A DNA stretch of 64,000 nucleotides, from the NCBI RefSeq assembly GCF_902459765.1, contig NZ_CABPSP010000005.1:124001-188000 (forward strand), given 5' to 3'. Position numbers and translations under genes: made by a program. The DNA is from Pandoraea anapnoica. GTDB taxonomy: Bacteria > Pseudomonadota > Gammaproteobacteria > Burkholderiales > Burkholderiaceae. The notes under the pieces are model-generated. The model had not been told where the DNA came from. It saw only the letters and a list, made by a program, of their open reading frames with translations, and did no database searches. How positions within the stretch are numbered: the stretch's first letter is position 1; the number at the start of each line of letters is the position of its first letter. Shown here in pieces: positions 56,022 through 64,000 of the stretch.

Positions 56022-57473
56022 ATGTCGATTCTGAGCTTCCTGACCGATGCCGCCGGTGCTGCCCGGCAAGCCGTGAACCGCGCCGGTTCGTCGAACAGCG
56101 ACGATGCGGGCGTGCTGCCGTTCTCCACGGTGCTCTCGCAGCAAACTCGTCAGACCGTCCAGCCCTCGGCCAGCAACGCGAACAACAATGCCGCGCAGGC
56201 CGGGCAGACCAAGCAGACGAATGCGTCATCCAGCGATTCGTCGAACAGCGCCAAGTCGACCGACAACACGTCTTCCGGACAAACCGGTCAAACGGCACAG
56301 TCGGGACAGACCGGGCAAACGAACGCTTCGAACAAGCCCTCGAAATCGTCGAATGCCGACGATGGCAAGGACGACGAAGACGACACGCAAACGGCCACCG
56401 CTGCCCCGGGCGATCCCGCCGCAGCACTGGCTGTCGCGCTCGCCGCGATGAACAACGCGCCGCTGCAAACCGCCGCGCCTGTCCCGGCAACGCCGACGGG
56501 CGACGCAGTCGCCACGGCCACCGACGGCAAGCAGGGCACCGGTGCGGCCATCACGGCCGCCGTCGCCGGTGCGATGCAAGCCGCCGGCGCCGCACAACTG
56601 ACCGGCCAGCCGCCAGCAGGCACCGATGCCGACGCCAAACCGGTGACCACGGCCGCCAACACCGGCACACCGGTCAAGGGCACCGTCACCCCGGCGGCAT
56701 CGACGACCAGCCCGACGGGCGGCATCTCGCTCGACACGCTGGCGAAGAACGCCACTACCGCACACTCGGCAACGACCGCCCAGCCCGCCGCGACGGACGC
56801 GAAGGCCGCCACGCCGGTCGCCGGTACCGATGCGCAGGCACAACAACGCGTGGCCGACGCGCTGGCACAGGCTCAGGGCAATCGCGACGCCGCCTCGCAG
56901 ACCGCCACCGCCGCGACGCAAGCCGCCGTGCAAGCCGCCCAAAGCGCCACCCCGGCCGTCGACGCCCAGCCGCAGTTGCAAGCGCAGGCCAACCTGCCCG
57001 CCGCCCTTGCGCTGAACGCACGTGTCGGCACGCAGGACTGGAACAACCAGCTCTCGCAGCAAGTCGTGTGGCTCTCCAGCGCCCATGCGCAGACGGCCCA
57101 ACTGAGCCTGAACCCGCCCGACCTCGGTCCGCTGCACGTGGTCCTGAACGTGGCCAACGACTCGGCGCAGGCCATGTTCGTCTCGCAACACGCCGCCGTG
57201 CGCGACGCGGTTCAGGCCGCGCTCCCGCAGTTGCGCGACAGCCTTGCCAACAATGGCATCGCGCTCGGCAACGCGACCGTGAGCAGCGACAGCTCGCAGC
57301 AGCAGGCCTTCGCGCAGCAGGGTGCGAACGGCAATGGCGGCGGCAACGGTAGCGGCAATGGCAACGGACGCGGCACGCCGGGCTTCGGCCAGACGGCAGA
57401 CGACGCCCCGATCGCCACGACCGTGAACGTCCCGGTGCGCGCGAGCAACGGCTTTGTTGACACCTTCGCGTAA
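56022..57473 (+). CDS. fliK: Flagellar hook-length control protein FliK
   Basis: Secreted molecular ruler that switches export from hook to filament. The 483-aa protein has a long low-complexity Ala/Thr/Gln/Asn ruler region (about 30-340) and a C-terminal switch domain (QDWNNQLSQQVVWLSSAHAQTAQLSLNPPDLGPLHVVLNV, VRDAVQAALPQLRDSLANNGIALGNATVS). AGGAG precedes the ATG at 56022. Last gene of the fliFGHIJK block; a 257-bp gap follows. Confidence 0.92.
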   Translation: MSILSFLTDAAGAARQAVNRAGSSNSDDAGVLPFSTVLSQQTRQTVQPSASNANNNAAQAGQTKQTNASSSDSSNSAKSTDNTSSGQTGQTAQSGQTGQTNASNKPSKSSNADDGKDDEDDTQTATAAPGDPAAALAVALAAMNNAPLQTAAPVPATPTGDAVATATDGKQGTGAAITAAVAGAMQAAGAAQLTGQPPAGTDADAKPVTTAANTGTPVKGTVTPAASTTSPTGGISLDTLAKNATTAHSATTAQPAATDAKAATPVAGTDAQAQQRVADALAQAQGNRDAASQTATAATQAAVQAAQSATPAVDAQPQLQAQANLPAALALNARVGTQDWNNQLSQQVVWLSSAHAQTAQLSLNPPDLGPLHVVLNVANDSAQAMFVSQHAAVRDAVQAALPQLRDSLANNGIALGNATVSSDSSQQQAFAQQGANGNGGGNGSGNGNGRGTPGFGQTADDAPIATTVNVPVRASNGFVDTFA

Positions 57474-57606
57474 GTTTTCCTGAGACTGCCGTCGGTCCCA
57501 CAACAGGCGCAGAAGTCGGCGCAAATCGCCATGCCATGCGGGCTGCCAGCCATCGCCACAAGTGCGACGGAGTGAAGCAGCGCCGCAGTGTGGCGGCAAA
57601 GTACCC

Positions 57607-57634
57607 TAAAGCAAGCGGGTTTTTCTGCCGTTAA
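57607..57634 (+). promoter_or_regulatory. Sigma-28-like promoter upstream of fliL
   Basis: TAAA (57607-57610), 16 bp, then GCCGTTAA (57627-57634), 7 of 8 matches to the FliA -10. Spacing is one base longer than consensus. It suggests fliLMNOPQR can be boosted late in assembly. Confidence 0.6.
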
Positions 57635-57730
57635 GACAAAGACGCGAGTTAGACGCGATTGTCCCTTCTTTTCGGCCGATCACCCCTTGTCGGGTTAGCC
57701 GACAATCACTACCCAATAGCAGGCGAATAC

Positions 57731-58213
57731 ATGGCAAATCCCGCACCGACGCAAGCCGCGGCTCCCTCCGGAGGGGGCATGCGCAAATGGATTCTGTTGA
57801 TCGTGGCGGTAGCGCTCATGGCAGCGGCCGGCGCGGCAACGGCCGTGTATTTGCTGACCGGACGTAGCGAAGCGGCCAAAGCACCGCCGCCCCCGCCGCC
57901 GCCCGTGTTTGTCGGCATGGATCCGTTCACGGTGAATCTCTCGGGCGAAGACGGCGAGCGTTACCTGCACATCGGCCTCTCGCTCAAGGTGGCAGATGCC
58001 GAAACGCAGGCCCGCATCACGCAACATATGCCCGAAGTCCGTAGCCGAGTGTTGTTGTTGCTGTCGTCGAAGCAGCCGCAGGATCTCGCGACGATCGACG
58101 GCAAACGCCGTCTGGCAAGCGAAATTCGTGCGTTGGTCGCACAGCCGTTCGCAGCCAACATGCCGCAGCAAGCCGTGGGCGACGTCCTGTTCACCGCGTT
58201 TGTAATTCAGTGA
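57731..58213 (+). CDS. fliL: Flagellar basal-body-associated protein FliL
   Basis: Inner-membrane protein that supports the stators. The 160-aa product has a transmembrane helix (about 19-44), a poly-Pro linker and a periplasmic domain (FTVNLSGEDGERYLHIGLSLKVAD, MPEVRSRVLLLLSSKQPQDLATIDGKRRLASEI). Start at ATG 57731; an upstream in-frame start lacks support. Confidence 0.94.
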   Translation: MANPAPTQAAAPSGGGMRKWILLIVAVALMAAAGAATAVYLLTGRSEAAKAPPPPPPPVFVGMDPFTVNLSGEDGERYLHIGLSLKVADAETQARITQHMPEVRSRVLLLLSSKQPQDLATIDGKRRLASEIRALVAQPFAANMPQQAVGDVLFTAFVIQ

Positions 58214-58220
58214 GTGATTC

Positions 58221-59219
58221 ATGGCGCATGAGGAGTTCCTGTCGCAGGAAGAAGTCGATGCCCTTCTGAAGGGTGTCACCGGCGAACAGGATGAACGGTC
58301 GGAGTCGGAAGATCATTCCGGCATTCGGCCATACAACATCGCGACGCAAGAGCGCATCGTGCGCGGGCGCATGCCCACGCTCGAAATCATCAACGACCGC
58401 TTCTCGCGACTGTTCCGCATTGCGCTGTTCAACTTCATGCGCCGCAGCGCCGAAATTTCGGTCAGCCCGGTGCGCGTGCAGAAGTACAGCGAGTTCATTC
58501 GCAACCTGCCTGTCCCGACCAACCTCAACCTGGTCCACATCAAGCCGCTGCGCGGCACGGCGCTGTTCGTGTTCGATCCGAACCTCGTGTTCCTCGTGGT
58601 GGACAACCTGTTCGGCGGCGACGGTCGGTTCCATACGCGCGTCGAAGGTCGCGATTTCACGCAGACCGAGCAACGCATCATCGCGCGTCTGCTCGACCTC
58701 GTCTTCGAGAACTACGGGGCGTCGTGGAAGCCGGTGTACCCGGTCGAGTTCGAATACGTGCGCGCCGAAATGCATACGCAGTTCGCCAACGTCGCCACGC
58801 CTAACGAAGTCGTCGTCACGACCACGTTCGACATCGAGTTCGGCTCGGTGGGCGGCGAATTCCACATCTGCATGCCGTACTCGATGATCGAGCCGATGCG
58901 CGACCAGCTCTCGAGCCCGCTGCAAGGCGAGACCCTCGAAGTCGACAAGCGCTGGGTGCGTCTGCTCTCGCAGCAGGTGCAGGCGGCTGACGTGGAAATC
59001 GTGACGAACCTCGCCCAGTTCGACATGACGCTCTCGCAGTTGCTCAACATGCGCGTCGGCGACGTGATTCCGCTCGACGTGCCTGAGGTGCTCGAAGCCA
59101 AGGTCGACGGCGTGCCCGTGATGCACTGCAATTACGGCGTCTTCAATGGTCAATACGCGCTGCGCGTGAACCAGATGATCAACCATTCGCACAGCGATTA
59201 CAGCAAGGACAACGAGTGA
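58221..59219 (+). CDS. fliM: Flagellar motor switch protein FliM
   Basis: C-ring protein that receives phospho-CheY. The N-terminal EFLSQEEVDALLKGV is the CheY-binding peptide. The middle CheC-like domain and C-terminal SpoA domain (LSQLLNMRVGDVIPLDVPEVLEAKVDGVPVMHC) complete the 332-aa protein. The TGA stop overlaps the fliN start by one base. Confidence 0.97.
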   Translation: MAHEEFLSQEEVDALLKGVTGEQDERSESEDHSGIRPYNIATQERIVRGRMPTLEIINDRFSRLFRIALFNFMRRSAEISVSPVRVQKYSEFIRNLPVPTNLNLVHIKPLRGTALFVFDPNLVFLVVDNLFGGDGRFHTRVEGRDFTQTEQRIIARLLDLVFENYGASWKPVYPVEFEYVRAEMHTQFANVATPNEVVVTTTFDIEFGSVGGEFHICMPYSMIEPMRDQLSSPLQGETLEVDKRWVRLLSQQVQAADVEIVTNLAQFDMTLSQLLNMRVGDVIPLDVPEVLEAKVDGVPVMHCNYGVFNGQYALRVNQMINHSHSDYSKDNE

Positions 59220-59659
59220 TGAGCGATACCCCTCAAACGCCCGGTGAAGACGCCCAGGCCATGGCGGACGAGTGGGCCAGTGCCATGGCCGAGCAGACCG
59301 CCTCGGAGCCGGCGCCTGCCGCTGCACCCCAACCTGCGGCAGCCCCCGTGTTCCAGCCGCTCGCTGCGACCGCCGGTAATCCGGCCGGTGCCGCGCACAA
59401 CGACATCGATCTGATCCTCGACATCCCGGTCCAGATGACCGTGGAGCTGGGCCGCACCAAAATCGCCATCAAGAACCTGCTGCAACTCGCACAGGGCTCC
59501 GTGGTGGAACTCGACGGCATGGCCGGCGAGCCGATGGACGTGCTGGTCAACGGTTGCCTCATCGCCCAGGGCGAAGTGGTGGTCGTGAACGACAAGTTCG
59601 GCATCCGCCTGACTGATATCATCACGCCATCCGAACGCATCCGTAAGCTCAACCGATGA
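59219..59659 (+). CDS. fliN: Flagellar motor switch protein FliN
   Basis: The 146-aa product has an Ala/Pro-rich N-terminal extension (about 1-60) and the SpoA domain (DIDLILDIPVQMTVELGRTKIAIKNLLQLAQGSVVELDGMAGEPMDVLVNGCLIAQGEVVVVNDKFGIRLTDI). Start taken at ATG 59219 overlapping the fliM stop; its stop overlaps fliO (ATGA). Confidence 0.96.
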   Translation: MSDTPQTPGEDAQAMADEWASAMAEQTASEPAPAAAPQPAAAPVFQPLAATAGNPAGAAHNDIDLILDIPVQMTVELGRTKIAIKNLLQLAQGSVVELDGMAGEPMDVLVNGCLIAQGEVVVVNDKFGIRLTDIITPSERIRKLNR

Positions 59660-60261
59660 TTGCAATGAAAGTCCGCGGCACGCCCGTGCGGCGCGCTGCG
59701 GCAGGCGCCGCCGGGCCGACGTCCACGAATCGTGTGATGCGCGCCCTTCAGAAGCTGGCGCGCCCGCTCTCCCTTCCGACCGGTCTGCCCGCCATCAAGG
59801 GCATCGCCGGTATTGCAGGTCTCGCCCTCCTTCCCGTCTCGATGGCTCACGCTCAAGGCACCGCTTCGCAAGCGGCGGCCGTGCCGAGCCTCGGCGGCGC
59901 AGGCATCGTGCAGACGGGCTTCGGCCTCGTGCTCGTGCTGGCACTGCTCTTCGGGCTGGCGTGGCTCGCGAAGCGCTTCGGGCTGCAACGCCCGCTCGGC
60001 GGCGGCAACGTGCGCATCGTGGGCAGCGCGGCCGTCGGACAGCGCGAACGTGTCGTCGTCGTGGAAGTGGCGGGCGACTGGGTCGTGCTCGGCGTTGCGC
60101 CGGGTCAGGTCCGCAGCCTTCATGTGATCGACGCCGATCGCGTTGCCGATCACGTCGCTGATTCACCAGCCCCCACCGTCACCCATCCGGGTGCGCAAGC
60201 CAACCGCGCCGCGCAAGCCTTTGCGCAAAAGCTGCGCGAAACGATGAAAAAGGACACCTGA
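59656..60261 (+). CDS. fliO: Flagellar biosynthetic protein FliO
   Basis: Assists assembly of the FliP ring of the export gate. The 201-aa protein has a signal-like hydrophobic stretch (about 52-65), a transmembrane helix (about 87-107) and a short FliO domain ([33 protein letters not shown]). The positively charged N-terminus of about 50 residues is unusual, and the start could lie further in. It overlaps both neighbours by 1-4 bp. Confidence 0.9.
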   Translation: MIAMKVRGTPVRRAAAGAAGPTSTNRVMRALQKLARPLSLPTGLPAIKGIAGIAGLALLPVSMAHAQGTASQAAAVPSLGGAGIVQTGFGLVLVLALLFGLAWLAKRFGLQRPLGGGNVRIVGSAAVGQRERVVVVEVAGDWVVLGVAPGQVRSLHVIDADRVADHVADSPAPTVTHPGAQANRAAQAFAQKLRETMKKDT

Positions 60262-61091
60262 TGTCACGCGGCGTGTTGCTGGCCGGACAAGCACCGGGCC
60301 CGGCGCGTATTTCCCGTCCGACGGCCGGTTCGAAGCCGGGTCTCGCACTCGCCTTGTTCGCGTGCCTGCTTTGCCTGATCGGGCTGACCCTGCCCGTCTC
60401 CGCTTTCGCGCAGGCCACCCTGCCCGCCTTCACGACGACGCCCGCACCGGGCGGCGGACAGACCTACTCGCTGTCCGTGCAGACGATGCTGCTGCTCACG
60501 TCGCTGGGCTTTCTGCCCGCGATGTTGCTGATGATGACCGCCTTCACGCGCATCATCATCGTGCTCTCGCTGCTGCGCCATGCCATCGGTGTGACGACCT
60601 CGCCGCCGAACCAGATCCTGATCGGCCTCGCGCTGTTCCTGACCTTCTTCGTCATGTCGCCTGTGTTCGATCAGGTCTACACGAACGCCTACCAGCCGTT
60701 CGCGGCGAACAAGATCAGCTTCGAACAGGCTATCGACACCGGCGCGAAGCCCTTCCACTCGTTCATGCTCAAGCAGACGCGTGAAGCGGATCTGGCCCTG
60801 TTCGCCAAGCTCGCCAAGACACCGCCGATGAACGGCCCCGAAGATGTGCCGATGCGTATTCTCGTGCCCGCCTTCGCCACCAGCGAACTGAAGACGGCGT
60901 TCCAGATCGGCTTCACGATCTTCATCCCGTTCCTGATCATCGACCTGGTCGTCGCCAGCGTGCTGATGGCCATGGGCATGATGATGGTCTCGCCGTCCAC
61001 CGTGTCGCTGCCGTTCAAGCTGATGCTGTTCGTGGTGGTCGACGGCTGGCAACTGCTGCTGGGCTCGCTGGCCCAGAGCTTCACGACGTAG
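60261..61091 (+). CDS. fliP: Flagellar export gate protein FliP
   Basis: Core export-gate membrane protein. The 276-aa product has an N-terminal signal sequence (about 23-50, ending SAFAQA), then [39 protein letters not shown] and the C-terminal helices ([41 protein letters not shown]). It is slightly longer than E. coli FliP (245) at the N-terminus. Confidence 0.97.
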   Translation: MSRGVLLAGQAPGPARISRPTAGSKPGLALALFACLLCLIGLTLPVSAFAQATLPAFTTTPAPGGGQTYSLSVQTMLLLTSLGFLPAMLLMMTAFTRIIIVLSLLRHAIGVTTSPPNQILIGLALFLTFFVMSPVFDQVYTNAYQPFAANKISFEQAIDTGAKPFHSFMLKQTREADLALFAKLAKTPPMNGPEDVPMRILVPAFATSELKTAFQIGFTIFIPFLIIDLVVASVLMAMGMMMVSPSTVSLPFKLMLFVVVDGWQLLLGSLAQSFTT

Positions 61092-61107
61092 CGGGGAGGC
61101 CAACGAG

Positions 61108-61377
61108 ATGACTCCGGAAACCGTGATGGCGCTGGCCCATCAGGCCATGCAGGTCTGCCTGCTGCTCGCCGCCCCGCTGCTGATCGTCGCTCTCGTCTCC
61201 GGTCTGCTCGTGAGCCTGTTTCAGGCGGCCACGCAGATCAACGAAATGACGCTGTCGTTCATCCCCAAGCTGCTCGCCGTGTTCATCACGCTCGTGGTCG
61301 CAGGTCCGTGGATGCTAAACCTGATGGTCGACTACATGCGCCAGTTGCTCACCGGCATTCCCGGCCTCGTCGGGTAA
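61108..61377 (+). CDS. fliQ: Flagellar export gate protein FliQ
   Basis: The 89-aa, two-helix export-gate subunit, with the family segments TPETVMALAHQAMQVCLLLAAPLLIVALVSGLLVSLFQAATQINEMTLSFIPK. GGGGAGG precedes the ATG; 16 bp after fliP. Confidence 0.97.
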   Translation: MTPETVMALAHQAMQVCLLLAAPLLIVALVSGLLVSLFQAATQINEMTLSFIPKLLAVFITLVVAGPWMLNLMVDYMRQLLTGIPGLVG

Positions 61378-61403
61378 GCCGGGGCATCGGGCATCGGCCA
61401 GCC

Positions 61404-62195
61404 TTGATCAGCTTCACTTACGACCAGCTCTCGGGCGTCATTGCGACGTTCCTGTTTCCGTTCGTCCGCCTGCTCTCGCTGTCCATGACTGCGCCGATCT
61501 TCGGCGACTCGCGCGTGCCCGGCACCGTGAAGATCGGCCTGGCGGGCATCGTCGCGCTCACGCTCGCTCCGGTCATCGGTCCGGCACCGTCGGTCTCGCC
61601 GTTCTCGTGGGAAGGTCTCTGGATTCTCGCGCAGCAGATGATGATCGGCGCGGCGCTCGGCTGGTGCATGCAGCTCGTGTTTTCCGCCGTGAGCATGGCG
61701 GGCGACTTCGTCGGCCTGCAAATGGGCCTGTCCTTCGCCACACTGCTCAATCCCAACGCCGACGGCAGCACCGCCGTGCTCGGCATGCTGCTCAACGTCG
61801 TGATCATGCTGGTCTTTCTGGCGACGAACGGGCATCTGGTGATGTACGCCACGCTGGTGCAAAGCTTCACGGTGCTGCCGATCTCCGGCACGCCGATCTC
61901 GGTCATGGGCTGGCATTACCTCGCTATGCTCGGCGGGCAATTGTTCACGCTGGCGCTGATGTTGTCGCTGCCGCTCGTCGCCGCTTTGCTGATCTGTAAC
62001 CTGGCACTTGGCATTCTGAACCGCGCCGCACCGCAACTGAACATCTTCGCCGTGGGCTTTCCGCTCACGCTCGGCGTCGGTCTCGTGGTGCTCGAATTGA
62101 TGATGCCGCGCCTCGCACCGGTGATGGACCACTTCGTGTCCATCGGCATCGACATGATGATGCGCGCCACCGCCGCGTTCGTGCCGAAAGCCTAG
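61404..62195 (+). CDS. fliR: Flagellar export gate protein FliR
   Basis: Export-gate membrane protein with about six helices, 263 aa from the TTG at 61404 (E. coli 261). No ATG gives a complete protein; the family N-terminus ISFTYDQLSGVIATFLFPFVRL begins right after this TTG. The ribosome site is weak, so translation may depend on coupling with fliQ, 26 bp upstream. Other landmarks: MTAPIFGDSRVPGTVKIGLA and GLSFATLLNP. Last gene of fliLMNOPQR. Confidence 0.94.
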   Translation: MISFTYDQLSGVIATFLFPFVRLLSLSMTAPIFGDSRVPGTVKIGLAGIVALTLAPVIGPAPSVSPFSWEGLWILAQQMMIGAALGWCMQLVFSAVSMAGDFVGLQMGLSFATLLNPNADGSTAVLGMLLNVVIMLVFLATNGHLVMYATLVQSFTVLPISGTPISVMGWHYLAMLGGQLFTLALMLSLPLVAALLICNLALGILNRAAPQLNIFAVGFPLTLGVGLVVLELMMPRLAPVMDHFVSIGIDMMMRATAAFVPKA

Positions 62196-62240
62196 CGCCT
62201 CGGCTCCACCGACACCCGACAATCTCCGCCGCCCAAAGCA

Positions 62241-62272
62241 AAACGGGCCACCCGAAGGTGGCCCGTTTCGTT
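62241..62272. terminator. Bidirectional terminator between fliR and flgL
   Basis: A perfect 12-bp stem AAACGGGCCACC/GGTGGCCCGTTT (62241-62252 and 62257-62268) with a CGAA loop, and T-rich exit on both strands. Confidence 0.9.
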
Positions 62273-62286
62273 TCGGCGTTCTGCGA

Positions 62287-63522
62287 TCAGAGCAGGCTGA
62301 ACAGCGAGAGCTTTTGCGTCTGAATGAAGGTCTGCTGCGACGCTTGCAGTGCGGCTTGCTGCTGCGCGAACTGGCTCGTCGCCGAGATGATGTCCACGTC
62401 CAGCAGATCCTGCATTTGCGACGTGTAAGCGAGATCGTTGGCGCTGCCGATGTCGTTGAGCGTCGAGATCTCGTTCATGCGCGAGCCGACCGTCGTGCGC
62501 ACCGTCGTCACGTTGTCGTAGGTGTTGCTGAACATCTGGTTGAACGTGGTCAGCGCGTTGCTCAGGTTGGCCGAACCGGCCTGACCTTGCGCCGAGATCG
62601 GCGTCTTGAGCGTATTGATGAGCGCCTGCAGATTGTCGAACACGTTCGTGCTGGACTTGCCCGCGGGGTTCACGTTGTAGGTGTCGCCCGTGGCTGGAGC
62701 GCCGGTAAACGTCACCGACTTGCCTGCGAACGTGATCGGTTGGCCCGACGTGTACGCGCCCGTCACATCCGCTGCGGTCGTGTCCGTCAGATCCTTGACC
62801 GTGTAATTCGTGGTCGGCGGCGTGGTCGTGTTATCGATGGCGAAGCTGATCGAGAACTGGTGATTGGCCGCCGCGTTGCTGGCATCGGTCGTCGAGACCG
62901 GCGTGAACGTGGCCGTGCCGGTGTTCGACAGGCTGCCGCTGATCACCGTGCTGGCGGTGGCAGGCTGAATCGCCTGGAAGATGTTCGAGCCGATGTCGTT
63001 GATCGGAATCTGACGTCCGCTGCTCACCTGCACGTAACGAAGACCAGTGTCGCCTGCGTAGCTGGCACCCGTCGGCGTCGCGACATAGGCGGCCGAACTG
63101 CCCATGAAGCCGGAGAACAGGTACTGGCCGTTCGCGTCGGTCGTATTGGCGAGCGAGAGCAGCTGCTGGTAGCTAGATTGCAGATCGGTGGCGATGGCCG
63201 AGCGATCGTTGTCGTTAAGCGACGGGCTGCCCGCTGCGATCACTTGCGACATCACGTGTTGCAGCGTGTTGACGATGCTGCCGAACGTCTGGTCTTCGAG
63301 CTGAAGCGCCGTCGTCGCCGAACCACGGTTCGTCGCGTACTGCTTGTTCATGTCCTGGGCTTGCGACACAGCCACGGCCTGTGCCGACGCGAGCGGGTCG
63401 TCGCTCGGCGTGGTCACGCGCTTGCCCGACGAGAGCTGTGCCTGCGTGTTGAGCAGATCGGAGACGTTACGGCTCATGGCCGACGACCCCTGATCGAAAA
63501 TCATGCTGGTGCTGATGCGCAT
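62287..63522 (-). CDS. flgL: Hook-filament junction protein FlgL (HAP3)
   Basis: Joins the hook to the filament, with flgK. The 411-aa protein has the flagellin-like N-terminus RISTSMIFDQGSSAMSRNVSDLLNTQAQLSSGKRVTTPSDDPLASAQAV and C-terminus NDLAYTSQMQDLLDVDIISATSQFAQQQAALQASQQTFIQTQKLSLFSLL. GGAGAC precedes the ATG. It follows flgK by 18 bp on the minus strand. Confidence 0.96.
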   Translation of the reverse strand: MRISTSMIFDQGSSAMSRNVSDLLNTQAQLSSGKRVTTPSDDPLASAQAVAVSQAQDMNKQYATNRGSATTALQLEDQTFGSIVNTLQHVMSQVIAAGSPSLNDNDRSAIATDLQSSYQQLLSLANTTDANGQYLFSGFMGSSAAYVATPTGASYAGDTGLRYVQVSSGRQIPINDIGSNIFQAIQPATASTVISGSLSNTGTATFTPVSTTDASNAAANHQFSISFAIDNTTTPPTTNYTVKDLTDTTAADVTGAYTSGQPITFAGKSVTFTGAPATGDTYNVNPAGKSSTNVFDNLQALINTLKTPISAQGQAGSANLSNALTTFNQMFSNTYDNVTTVRTTVGSRMNEISTLNDIGSANDLAYTSQMQDLLDVDIISATSQFAQQQAALQASQQTFIQTQKLSLFSLL

Positions 63523-63540
63523 TTTTCCGTCTCCTCAGCC

Positions 63541-64000
63541 TTAGTTGACCATCTGCAGAATCGTGTCGAACAGCTGCGACGCGGTCTGGATGACCTTTGA
63601 GTTGGCCTGATAGAGCTGCTGGAACTTGATCAGGTTGGCGGCCTCTTCGTCGAGGCTGACGCCGGAATTGGACTGCTGGGCGCTCTGCGCCTGCGTGAGA
63701 AGCGTTTGCTGCGCAGCGCTCGTCGCCTTGTAAGTGTTCGTGGTCGAGCCGACGTACGAGACCAGATTGGCGTATGCGGACGCATAGCTGTCCTTGCCGC
63801 CGACCTTGGTCTTGTCGTTCTGCAATGCGGAGAGTGCGAGACCGTTACGGTTATCCGTTGTTGCGCCCGCAGCGTTCGGAGAGATCGTCAGCTTGTCGCC
63901 GTCGGCCGGGGTGCCGCTCACGTTCACGGTCATGCCGTTCATCGTGATCTTCGCGCCGTTGGTGGCGTCGTACGGCACGGTGTCGCCAGCCGCATACGTG
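63541..64000 (-). CDS. flgK: Hook-filament junction protein FlgK (HAP1), partial
   Basis: Only the C-terminal about 153 residues are in the window; the gene continues beyond the right edge. The conserved tail is present (AQSAQQSNSGVSLDEEAANLIKFQQLYQANSKVIQTASQLFDTILQMVN), which is the D0 helix of FlgK. Upstream residues near the edge (YAAGDTVPYDATNGAKITMNG) belong to the variable middle region. The adjacent flgL is downstream in the same operon. Confidence 0.95.
   Translation of the reverse strand, partial: TYAAGDTVPYDATNGAKITMNGMTVNVSGTPADGDKLTISPNAAGATTDNRNGLALSALQNDKTKVGGKDSYASAYANLVSYVGSTTNTYKATSAAQQTLLTQAQSAQQSNSGVSLDEEAANLIKFQQLYQANSKVIQTASQLFDTILQMVN

Overview
The window is high-GC DNA (roughly 60-65% by eye, third codon positions strongly G/C) carrying housekeeping, amino-acid catabolism and flagellar genes. 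Trifunctional PutA, a gcvTHP operon behind a tandem glycine riboswitch, a SYLF-domain lipoprotein of the kind common in Burkholderia, a FliK/FlhB-C gene pair and the general codon style point to a beta-proteobacterium of the Burkholderiaceae, most likely Pandoraea or a close relative. This is inference from protein character; no database was searched. There are no rRNA genes, CRISPR arrays, insertion sequences or recognisable prophage genes, and one tRNA (Arg-CCG).

Layout. 0.2-4.5 kb: priA, then a sulfite-dehydrogenase-like molybdoenzyme/cytochrome pair (sorAB-like). 4.5-13.6 kb: an amino-acid uptake and catabolism block: putA with a probable PutA operator, putP, an orphan branched-chain-type binding protein, and a Na+/alanine-type symporter. 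13.9-15.9 kb: an isolated 688-aa shufflon-PilV-like pilin/tip protein. 16.2-22.8 kb (minus): gcvT-gcvH-gcvP followed by sdaA, which together can take glycine to serine and pyruvate, with promoter, riboswitch and terminators visible. 22.9-29.1 kb: zinc-ribbon membrane protein, Rep helicase, a tiny 37-aa secreted peptide gene with its own promoter, a metallophosphoesterase, a di-haem cytochrome c and tRNA-Arg. 29.1-34.2 kb: an isolated FlgH-type lipoprotein plus a second lipoprotein, a BaeSR-like two-component system, a small exported protein and a SYLF lipoprotein with a long structured leader. 34.3-41.5 kb: a NitT/TauT-type ABC transporter, a divergent TctDE-like two-component system, and a soluble NarX/NarL-type kinase-regulator pair preceded by a perfect FNR-type box.

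42.0-64.0 kb is flagellar: fliC (sigma-28 promoter), fliD, fliS, fliT, a fliK-like gene and a stand-alone FlhB C-domain gene; an unrelated AAA-type ATPase gene; fliE (minus) divergent from fliFGHIJK; a second sigma-28-like promoter before fliLMNOPQR; then flgL and the 3' end of flgK on the minus strand. Together they encode the filament and cap with chaperones, MS ring, C ring, export ATPase and stator, export gate and hook-filament junction. Class I regulators, the rod/hook genes and flhA/flhB lie outside the window.

Most unusual items: the orphan PilV-like protein, the tiny secreted peptide gene, the FNR box beside the flagellin locus, the ATPase gene inside the flagellar cluster, the isolated FlgH-lipoprotein pair, and the structured leader and paired direct repeats upstream of the SYLF lipoprotein.
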